64,000 nt of DNA from Gymnorhina tibicen (lineage: Eukaryota > Chordata > Aves > Passeriformes > Artamidae): NCBI GenBank assembly GCA_013399875.1, contig VXAZ01000607.1, positions 620,001-684,000 of the forward strand, in the 5' to 3' direction. The notes beneath the pieces are model-generated. The model saw nothing but the letters and a program-made list of their open reading frames with translations. It ran no database searches and had not been told where the DNA came from. A program made the position numbers and the translations under genes. Positions 38,000-47,304 of the stretch are shown piece by piece (within the stretch, counting starts at the first letter, position 1; the number at the start of each line of letters is the position of its first letter).

Positions 38000-38530
38000 G
38001 GCACGGGCCGAGGGGCGCTGGGCAGCAGGGGCTGTGGAGGGGCTCAGGGCCAGCACAGGGGCACGGACAGGCACCGCGTGGCCCCGAGCCGGGCAGGAGG
38101 CTGTGCCAGCTCCGCGGCTTGCCCGCGCCGGCCGCCCCTCTCCCCCCGCGCTGCCGCGCCGCACGCCGGCTCCTCCGGCTCATTGGCGTGAAATTTAATT
38201 TGCAGCAATCAGCTGGAGGTGAGGCAGGCGCTGAATTAGCTCGACGTGGTGCTCTCGCCTCCGCCCGGGCCCCCTCCCCGGCTGGCAGGCGGAGGCACGC
38301 GGTGCCCTGCCCGTGCCCCCCACCGCAGAGCATCCCACCAGGGGTCACCCAGCCGGGGCCGAGCTGCGGACTCGGGATCAGCCGGAGCTGCCGCGCTGCT
38401 CCCGCCCGGAGCCACGAGCGCCGCGGAGGGTGAGTTATGGCGTGGCTGGATGCTCACATATTCTGATAAGGAAGAATAATAACTTGTCAAAGATATATAT
38501 GATATGTGTTTTCTTTCCAGACAGAATATA
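38000..38530. promoter_or_regulatory. CpG-rich patch with a downstream donor/acceptor pair (possible non-coding transcript)
   Basis: 38000-38430 is CpG-dense. It ends in GCGGAGG|GTGAGT (donor at 38430). A pyrimidine tract and acceptor TTTCTTTCCAG end at 38520, giving a 91-bp AT-rich putative intron. No protein family is recognisable across it. This could be the start of an unannotated transcript on the plus strand, or a coincidence. Confidence 0.25.
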
Positions 38531-38989
38531 TATTGGGATAATTCATCAACTCGGCCTGGCACTGGCCAGGAGAGAGAAAGAAGAGAAAAAGAAACTCAAT
38601 AAAAAGAAGTCAAGGCAGAAAAGCCCCTTGGCACTGAGTGCTGTCTCCCCGCAGGATCCCTCTGCTCTGAGCCGTGTCTGGCAGGGACTCCTCGGCTGCA
38701 CCACTGGGATCTGGACTGCGTGCACAGGGATGGTGTGCCACGATCACCACGGGGCGCTGGCATCAGCCACGTCCCCAGCCACGCTCTGGCTGTGCAGGGG
38801 ACTAAAATGTGAGTGAGAGAAACACTGCTTTGGGCCAGGGAGAAAACCTAAGCACCAGCAGCCCCAACTGCCCCAACTGCTGCCAAACCCTCCCAGCACA
38901 TCCCTCCTGAGGAGGAGTGTGGCACAAACACGGGACACAGAGGGATGAAGCTGGCACATCCCAAACCAGCACACCCAGGGACCGTGGGA

Positions 38990-39700
38990 AGATGCAGAAG
39001 GGGTTTGTAAAGTGATTTGTCAACTGACAAGCAGAAATATATTACCAATTTAGGCCTGTGATTTGCCTGCAACTTTTTTATCCTTGAGATGTTGTTGAAC
39101 AGATTAAAGTGTCGGCTTTGATCCGTGCATTTGGATGGAAACATAAATAGTGCTGACTCTTCTCCTCCCGGCCAGCACCTGCCCCAGGTGAGCGTGCCTG
39201 GGGTGCTGCCCGGCCATGCCCACCCACATCCCCATCCCTCCGTCCCAGCACCGAGGCAACAGCCCCAGGAACGCCAGGACAGCAGGGCAAGGCCTGGAAT
39301 TACCCTGACGTTTCATTTAGTAGGAGTTTGGCTGGGCCCGCCAGCGTTTGAACGCTGGTGTAGAGCGCAGGGCAGACTGCAGGATGTGCCTCGGGGACAT
39401 CAGACACGGCCCCGTGCGGAGCTGCGCCGGCACCAGCCCAGCACCTGCTCCTGGAGCAGCGGGCAGAGATCACCGTTCTGGGTAATTCCCTGATGCAGAA
39501 ATATGCAGCATCATTCCATTTCCAGGCAGGGAAACAAATGAGTCTCTGCTTGCTCCCCTCTCCTGTTTTCCCCTCCTTCCCACCCTCATTTGATCCCACT
39601 CCATGTGGCAACATCAAACGAGCGCTGAATATTTTAGCTCCTGTAAAATATTTATATTATAACGCACAGAAGGAAATCGGTCGCTTCCAGGCCATGTAAA
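38990..39700. other. Intergenic with AT-richer patches (38995-39150, 39480-39700)
   Basis: The first has ATATTACCAATTTAGG near 39038 and CAGATTAAAG near 39099. The second has TGAATATTTTAGC near 39626 and AATATTTATATTATAACG near 39647. No gene or transposon recognised. Weak members of the island series. Confidence 0.3.
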
Positions 39701-39999
39701 CATATGCCTGGGAACAGCTGGAGCCCTGGCAGCGCCGGGAGAGGACGGGGCTGCGCAGCTGTTGCGTTCCCAGGTATTTAAAGCCCTGGGAAGCCGGAGC
39801 ATCACGTGTGGGGCAGGGCAGGGAGGACCAGGATCTTGGAGCCCAAACCTCTGCCAATGGCTGCCCAACCCTGACCTTAACGCTCACCCCCAGGCAGCTC
39901 CTCTGCCCTGTCCTGGAGAAGGGTGGGCAAGGGGGGGCTCTGAACCCCCGGAGGAGCGAGGGGAGGGTGAGGGCCTGCCCTTTGCCCAGTGACTGGAGA

Positions 40000-40310
40000 T
40001 TAATTGGGGCCTGCCATTAAAATGTCACCGAGAAAATTATTAAGTTAAGGTAAACCACTTCCACGCGTCAAAAGCAAAGGCAATCAGTCCCAGGCATGTC
40101 CCCCTAGGAAATTATGTGGAGTAATTAATCAAAAAGCTAATGAGAAATGTGTTTTCTTTCCCAGCCTAACACCACATCATATTCTTATTAGCCAAGGTTA
40201 TTACAATAGTAATCATGCATGCTCCGAGTTCAGATTGGGTTTTTTGCTCCACTGCCACCAATTTAGAAAGCCATTAATGGGAAAGATAAACCCCGATACA
40301 CAAACCAGCC
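40000..40310. promoter_or_regulatory. AT-rich island, candidate conserved non-coding element
   Basis: Contains GCCATTAAAATG near 40012, AAATTATTAAGTTAAGG near 40034, GGAGTAATTAATC near 40117, AGCTAATGAG near 40134, TCTTATTAGCC near 40182, AGTAATCATGC near 40208 and GCCATTAATGGG (a palindromic core) near 40270. GC-rich flanks. No coding or transposon signal. Confidence 0.42.
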
Positions 40311-41124
40311 CTTTGTGTTTGTGTGCCCACGGGTGCTCCTCGCCACACACGACCTGTGCCCGCTCTCACACGTTCCCTGTCAGCCCATCCCTGCCCACCA
40401 TGGTGCCCCAAACCAGGGATCTGCTGGGGAGAGGCTGCTGGAGCCCCTGGTGCCCTGCTCTGCTCTCCCAGCCTTTCCCAGCATGGAAATCAACACCCAA
40501 ACTCCAGCTGATGTTCTCACTGCACACTGAGAGGGGCTAGGGAGACAGGGAACGGTGTGATTTGTGAGCACCCTGTTCTGGCACTGCTCATCCCTTCTCC
40601 AAACCTATCCCCCTTATTCAGATGCCTGGAAGGACCCGAGTTATTCCATAAATCTGGCTGCAAGCAGGTAATCTGCTGCTACAATGGGTTCCCCCTGGGC
40701 CCAGCTCGGAGCGCAGCCACCTGCCAATCTCAGCAGCCCTTAAATGCACCGTCAGCAGCCGGCGCAGGGAAACCGGCCCTGCTTGATATTCAGCATTAAA
40801 TAATTCAGCCCCCACAGAGAGACGGGGGAGAAGAATGAGCCTGACAAAAAATATAAAGATTTCCTATGCCCTGTTAAAAATGCATTGACCTGATTAGCTC
40901 CCTGGCAGGATGCTGAGCCACGCCAGAGCCGAGCAGGGAATCCCAGTCTGCAGCGACAGTGGCACAGAGAGGACCTTGGCGGGCAAATCCCACTCTCGAG
41001 AGGGCTGCAGCACCTTCTCTGCTTTTCTTTTTGGTGTGTGTTTCCTTGCTAAATCTCTTTTCCTTGCTTGCACACCCATGACACACAGGACACATTGCTG
41101 CAGGAGGGCCTTTCCTTCACGGGT
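40311..41124. other. Intergenic, weak AT-richer patch near 40790-40890
   Basis: No gene recognised. CAGCATTAAATAATTC near 40790 and AAAAATATAAAG near 40845 mark a weak AT-rich patch. The rest is GC-rich. Confidence 0.3.
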
Positions 41125-41300
41125 CCACAGAATCACTTAGGTTGGAAAAGACCTCTGCGATCATCAGGTCCAAGCTCTGAGCGATCACCACGCTGTCAAC
41201 CAGACCAGAGCACTGAGTGCCACGTCCCGTTGTTTTGTGTCCTTGGCCAGGGACATCCCACACCTTCCCCGTGCAGCCCCCAGCAGCTCCCTCGGGGCTC
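41125..41300 (-). mobile_element. CR1-type LINE, short 3'-end fragment
   Basis: The plus strand reads CACAGAATCACTTAGG, TTGGAAAAGACCTCTGCGAT, GTCAACCAGACCAGAGCACT and GAGTGCCACGTCC, all words of the reversed CR1 3' region. Similarity then fades after about 41250-41300. The sense strand is minus. Confidence 0.88.
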
Positions 41301-43189
41301 CGTGGGCACGAGCCAGAGGGTCACAGCCCCCCAGCTGCCCCGAGGGACCCTGCTGTGCCCCGAGCAGCCAGCCCTGAGCCCCCCTGCACCGCTGCCCCTC
41401 TGCCTCCCCGCCTGCCACGCTGCTGAGGAATCCCCACAGCCTCCCAAGGATGTTTGGCAGCTCCGGCTTTGATGTGTGGATTAATGAGAACTGACACCGC
41501 TGGAGCAGAGCCTTCAGAAGCCCAAAGGCAGGGCCCGGGGCAAGACTGGAGGGGACGAGGCTCTCTGAGCGCTCCCTTTGATTGCTCCGTGCTCGGCTTC
41601 GCCTCCCGGCAGCGGGACACGCCGGGGTGGGGCCGGAGCCGCGGCTTTCGGGGTGGTGACAGGCACGGCCGGGCTGCCCGGGGCTGGGTGGCTTCAGTGG
41701 GACACGTGGCCGTGCCCAGAGTCCCGCTGGGCACCGTCCCTGGCGCTGGATTCGCACCCCGGCACAGCCACCCGAGCGCACTCTGGGGTCCCGGCGATGT
41801 CCCACGGAAGCCACCCGAGGCTGCTCCCTCCTCGCTGCCCACCCCCGGCACGGGTGAAGGGCACGGGTGCTCACCTGTAGCGCTGGAGATCCACTGGCCG
41901 AGAAGGGATGCGGGGTTCCCACGTCCTCTGCCTGGAACGGGCCTCTCCTGCAGGCTGGGGACCTCATGAGCGGGCCGGATGTGGCCAATGTCCCGACACA
42001 GCTCCAGGAGAGAAAACAACCACATCCCCATCCGCACACCCCGGAGAGCTGCTGCAGTGTAATAAACTCCCTCCTAATCCTCTAACCGAACAACCTCCAG
42101 GCATAAACCTCGCTGGGATCCCAACAGGAGCACAGCCGGGGGCGAGGAGCTGTTTGTGCTGAGCGGGATGGGGGAGGAGGAGGAGGAAGGCTGCGGCTGG
42201 AGCTGCAGCCAGGAGCTCTAATTCCTGCTGCAGTGGGATCCCCGCTGCCAGCATTGCTCCCCAGGGCTCTCCCAGTCCCCCATCGATGTCCTCACCAGAA
42301 GGGGATCCCTCGGGGGGTAGGCAGAGCCCTGGATGCTGCAGCGCTCGGAGCTGGGCCCTCTCTGCCTTCAGCCCTTTAGGAAGAAATCCATTAGCTGCTA
42401 ATTACACACGGGCCAGAACACTGCCGGGTTATTACGGCTGTAAAGCACTCCACAATTATAACCGGGAATTCCTGCCGTGGGGCGTTCGCTGGTGGAGCAA
42501 CACCTGATTTACAGCAGGGCACCAACCTGGCCCCGGCACCGGAGGTGCCCACAGGCAGAGGGTGCTGCCCTGAGCCAGCGCTGCCCCTCCACCCCCAGGA
42601 GCAGCCGAGGTCACCAGGGATGTGGCCGTGGGCATCCCCGGAGCAGCTGAGCCCGTGGACATCGCTCCTGCCAGCCCTGCAATCCCTGTCCCCACAGCTG
42701 AGGGGACCGGGCTCCGGGCACTGCCTTCCTCACCTCCTCCAGCCCACAGGAGCTGTGGCTGCGGCGCCGGGCGGCCTTGGCTGATGAAGTTATAATTCCT
42801 GAAGTTCCTCCAAAATGAATATGGATGCACATCTGCCTCCGCTTAGGTGTAACAAATTGGGAGAGATTGTGTTAAATTATGCCGAAACCGTGTCCACTGC
42901 CAGCATCCCAACTATCCCAAGCGCGGAGCGGTTGTGGCCTGGAGCTGCCGGAATCTTCCACGGGCTGGAAGAAAGAAATGCTGCAGAGTTTTAACTCTTC
43001 ATCAGTTCAGTGCAGCGAGGGTCCTCTGCAGCCTCCTGCTCCTAGGGAGGACAAGCAGACACTAAGGGAGACCCCACTCCATGACGGGGACACGGAGCTG
43101 TCCCCAGGGGTGGCTGCAGGGACACAGGAAACTTCCCACGCCCCGGGCGTGCAGCCGAGCGTGGCTGAACCGTGAGCCCCATTACCCAG
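41301..43189. other. Intergenic, nothing recognised
   Basis: GC-rich sequence with overlapping open frames but no domain resemblance. Small AT-richer patches at 42385-42470 and 42780-42880. A GGAGGA run lies near 42172-42186. Confidence 0.35.
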
Positions 43190-44050
43190 GGCCTTGCTCT
43201 ACCCACCAGATAACGCATCTAAAACATGTTTATTTCCATCCAGGCTGCTTCTCAATTTGATTATTTATCTGCCGTTTAGCCTCTGACAGATCAAAGGCTC
43301 GGCGGAGGGGAAGCGGAGCCGGGCTGCGCATGAAAATGAGCCTTGATACATAATTAATTAACATAAAACAGTTTCATTAGGAGACGGTGTTATATGGCTG
43401 TTTGTCTTAAAAATTTAAGCTGTGTAAAGAGCACGAGGGAAAACACACCTCCCTGCCAGCCCCTTTCCCGGTGCTGCCCGTCCCACCCCGGCCTGGCTCC
43501 CGGGAGCACCAGGAGGGGCTGGAGCGTGGCCCCCCCTCCCTGAATCGCGTGCGATGTCTCCTACCCTTGATTATTAATCTGTTTTTAATTCTATTAAGAG
43601 ATAGCCAGGAGAAAGAGTATCAATTTTAGATTAACAAGGTTATTAGCACTTAATTATGTGAGGTGTCTTTGTAATTGAAAAGGAAAAGAGGAAGCGCCAT
43701 AAATATCCCGGCCCCGAGCTCCTGGGGGTTTGCGGGTGGCTCTTTATTCACGAGGCTGTGGAACCATAAATATTAAATATCTGGTGAAAAAAAATTACAA
43801 GGCAGAGAGAGGATGCCCTCTGGATATTCCGGCGCCGAATGTTCTTGCATTTACAAATATTCATTAACTGGGATCTGCAAAGTTATTTCCACCAAGACTC
43901 GGTGAAGGAGGAAGAGAGAGAGAGGTTATTGAAAAAAAATAGAGTCTAGAGTAAATATTATTAGTAATTTTTATCTCTGCATGTCCCTAATTATTCCATA
44001 ATTAGAGGAAGTGCACATATGCATATACAATCACTAACCTGCCAGTCTCG
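43190..44050. promoter_or_regulatory. Largest AT-rich island, candidate conserved non-coding element cluster
   Basis: About 0.85 kb of AT-rich sequence with one GC-rich break near 43470-43550. It contains GATTATTTATC near 43259, ATAATTAATTAACATAAAAC near 43350, GATTATTAATCTG near 43570, TTAATTCTATTAAGAG near 43585, AGATTAACAAGGTTATTAGC near 43628, TTAATTATGTGAGG near 43651, CATAAATATTAAATATC near 43764, AATATTATTAGTAATTTTTATC near 43954 and CATAATTAGAGG near 43997. No coding frame, RNA gene or transposon fits. Likely several adjacent elements. Confidence 0.42.
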
Positions 44051-45059
44051 GGGATTCTCGTTCCCAGCCCCGCTGTGGGACGGAGTCGCCAGGGAAAACT
44101 CTTCTCCCCCAAAAAGCACTGGGGGTGTCTGTGCCCTGGGGGGACCCCGCCGTGCCCCCACGCCCAGGTGCTCCGTGCTGGAAGCCCGGGACGATTTAGG
44201 GAGCCACCAGCTCTGCCGAGCACCTGCGACCTGGAGCGGCTGCCGGTTAGAGAGACATTAAATGACAAATCTCAGGCTCTTTTTAATTAAAAAATAATAG
44301 AACTCAGCAGGAAACGGAGCGGTAACACAACGCTGCCAAAAACCACTTTGCTGGAGCTGTTAAAAAAACAACAGCCAAGAGGCAGCTGGGGGGAGAGGCC
44401 ACATTCACCTCCGTGGGGACAGGAGCCAGGACCGGCAGGGGTGGCCGAGGGTCCCCTCCCAGGACCACCCCTCCCACCAGCCCCACTCCCAGGGGCACAG
44501 GGCTCCCGGGGACAGGCGGTGTCACACCCCAGGAATTAAGCTCTTAATCTAAACTAAACACATTACCACGAGCTCATCAACAAAAATCTAATTACGCTGC
44601 GCGAGGCCAGGCTTAATTGCTCGTCCTTGACACGAGCAGCGCCTGCGGAAGCCCAGGAGCGGGCGAGAGCCTGGGACTGGAATTATCCTTCTCCCTGGCA
44701 AAAACGTAAAAGGAAAATGGGGAAAAAATACGGCTGTGTAATTAGCAGTGAAACACCAGGCCAATCAGTTCGGTAATTGTCAGGGGGAGCGCCGAGGGTC
44801 ATCAGCAGGTACGGGAAACACTGCTGGGATCCCCTGACAGGCTCCAGAGGAGGACACGGGCAGGGGCAGGAGCACAGGGACTCCAAAAAGGAGGGAAATG
44901 GCTTAAACCCAGCTTTTCTCACAGTAAAGACAAGAGCTGGAGCAGATTCCGAGCCCGGCCCAGCCTCCCCCAAGCACCACTGGGCTCCTCGTTTGCTGAT
45001 CCCACTAATGAGGAAATCGGGATGCAGGAGGTGGCTGAGCCCCGCTGCCTCCCCCGCAC
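44051..45059. other. Intergenic; AT-richer patches at 44240-44360 and 44530-44640
   Basis: No gene recognised. The first patch has TTTTTAATTAAAAAATAATAG near 44280. The second has GGAATTAAGCTCTTAATC near 44532 and ATCTAATTACGC near 44587. The rest is GC-rich. Confidence 0.3.
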
Positions 45060-45260
45060 GCTCCTCCCCGACTTATCACCAGTCACAGGATGTTTACAAT
45101 AATTTTTAATTTGCGCAATTATTAATCATTTTTCTATCTGTCTCATTTGCATAATAATTACTCTGCTTGCTGTTTGCCATGACTGTGAATGACAGTGGTT
45201 TAAATTAAATTAAGATTTTAATATTCATTTTTTTGGGTTAAAGCTAATCAAAGTTGCTGC
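45060..45260. promoter_or_regulatory. AT-rich island with FOX and POU octamer motifs
   Basis: The AT-rich block nearest BUD13. It contains TGTTTAC (FOX-type) at 45091-45097, TAATTTTTAATTTGCGC near 45100, CAATTATTAATCATTTTTC near 45116, a perfect octamer ATTTGCAT at 45145-45152 followed by AATAATTAC, TGACAG (TALE-type) near 45190 and TTTAAATTAAATTAAG near 45200. No coding or repeat signal. Strong by motif density; function inferred. Confidence 0.42.
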
Positions 45261-47304
45261 TCGATGCCAAGACCGGGGCTCTGACCTTCCAGAACCACTA
45301 ATGAAGAGATCCAGTCCCGGTGTCACTGCTCCATCTCCACCACCCCGCTCATCCCAGAGCATCCCGCAGCGTTTTCCAAGTGCTTTGCTGCCAGAACTGC
45401 TCAGACAAGGCCACAGCTGGGACAGGAGATGTGGGATGCAGAACAAGGGCACAGGGACAAACCTGACTCCTTTCTCCCCAGGCAGCACACGGGGACGGGA
45501 GCAGGGAGGGAGGTATTCATCACCTGAGCCCCCCCATACCCTCACAGGTATCTCTTAGAAATAAAGTATCTGGTACTGAATAAATAACAGATGTATAAAT
45601 CCAGCACTGTGCTGAATGAGGAGGTCCCCAGGGTGGTACCTCTAAAATTTTAAAACCCCAGCCCTTCAAAATCAGCTGCAAGAGCAGAACCTGGTGCCAT
45701 TTTCAGGTGCTAAGCACAACATTTTGTTCAGTACCAGCATTAAAAGTGCTTTGCCTCCTTAAGAGCAGCTTACAGTCCCAACTGTGACACGAGGCAGCTG
45801 CTGGCATCTGTGGCTCTGCAAGAGCAGCCACTGTCACCAAGCAGGTGAGGAAGGTACCAGCATCCAACTCTGCTCACGAGGGCGAATCCAATCATTCCAC
45901 AGCAGGTTCTTTACATCTCCAGCAGCACTCAGATTAGGTGAGAGCAAAAATGAGTGTGTCAAGTGGAACTGCACTTGACGAGGCTGCAGCTGCCTCAGGT
46001 TACAGGGGAAATGAAACAGGGCCCTGGTGACAGAAGGGGGAGGCACAGCTGGGAGCACCTGGCTGAGAGCGGGCTGGAGATGCGCTGCCACCTCACACCA
46101 TCACCCCCCACTCCCAAACCACCTCCCTGCCCAGCAGCTGCAACAGGGCTGGGAATGGTTTACCTGCCTTGGAAAAACCACCACCACCACGCAGAATCCA
46201 GTAAAAAAAGAAAGGTGTTATTTACAGGTGAACACACCAATTCCAGGGCTGCTGGAAATGCTACACAGGGATAAAAACCAGGGAAGTCCCAAGAGTCTGG
46301 CACTCCAGAGCAGACTTTGCTGCTATCCCTCCCACCCACAGCCCCCCCAGCACTGGAGAATCCCTGAAAAGAGTGACCCTGCCCTGCCCCTGCCCACTGC
46401 TGCAGCCAAGGCATCTCCATGGAAACTGCTGCCTGCATTTCATCCCTGCTCCCTGGGACCTCAACAAGAACAACTGTATTTATTTCCACAAGTGCTTTCT
46501 GGCACACAGGGATTAAGGGAAGCTCTGCCCGGCCTCCAGCTCTGAGACTGACAAATCTGATCACAGCAGAAGGGTTGTTACACCACTGGAGCGAGCCCCA
46601 GGCAGCAGTGTGGGGGAAGCGCCGAGATCAGCACCAAATCCAGAGGGGTCTGGGGGGACCAGCTGCTCCAAACTGTGAGGGAAGCAATTCCAGGTCTTAA
46701 GTCCTAATTCTCCACTCATTTACTTCCACTAGAAATGGACCCCTGAAGAATTGCTGAGGCTCCTGAAGATCATGCTGCCCAGCACAGCACTGCAGGTCGC
46801 TCTTCCAGTGCCAGAACATTCCCTGCTCAGTTTCCTGCTCGGACAGGGTCAGGAGAAGCTGAGTTTGAACTTCCCTGCATGTTGGTGACTCCGGGATCTA
46901 CAGGGCACAGTAACTACATAAACTTAACGGAAGTTCAAAGCTAAACTTAACCTGAGTTCTGGAGCAGACCGACCCACTGCATGAGGCTAACTCTTCCAAG
47001 CCCAAGCGTTCAGCAGATTTTCACCTGAGATTTAGGACAGCTGAAAACTTGGAACTGCCCTCAGCGGTCATAGCATTTGGCATAAAACAGAAGTTTTTTA
47101 GAAAGTTGTTTAGAAACAAATGAGAAACCGGTGTCCTCCCCAGAGAGCTGGAGGCTCTGGCTGACAGGGAGATCCAGCCTTGCCTCTAGGAAGATGATCC
47201 AGTGGGATCCCGAATGGCAAGGACAGGGCTTGTTCCAGGGAGAGCAGGCCATTCCTCGTGGCTCTGGCAGCGGGTGGTGTCCGGGTCACTCCAGGAGCTC
47301 TCAC
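45261..47304 (-). other. Region 3' of BUD13, probably including its 3' UTR
   Basis: Directly downstream of the BUD13 stop (minus strand). No other gene is recognised. The nearest plausible minus-strand poly(A) signal is AATAAA, read as TTTATT at 46479-46484 on the plus strand, giving a 3' UTR of roughly 0.8 kb. The part below 46460 is probably intergenic. The UTR end is a guess without transcript data. Confidence 0.4.
46479..46484 (-). other. BUD13: Possible BUD13 poly(A) signal
   Basis: AATAAA on the minus strand, about 0.8 kb past the BUD13 stop codon. It is the closest canonical hexamer found between the stop and this point. Confidence 0.4.

Noticed and set aside
45554..45590. Two plus-strand AATAAA words near 45557 and 45580
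   Set aside because: No plus-strand gene leads into them, and AATAAA is common in AT-rich sequence.
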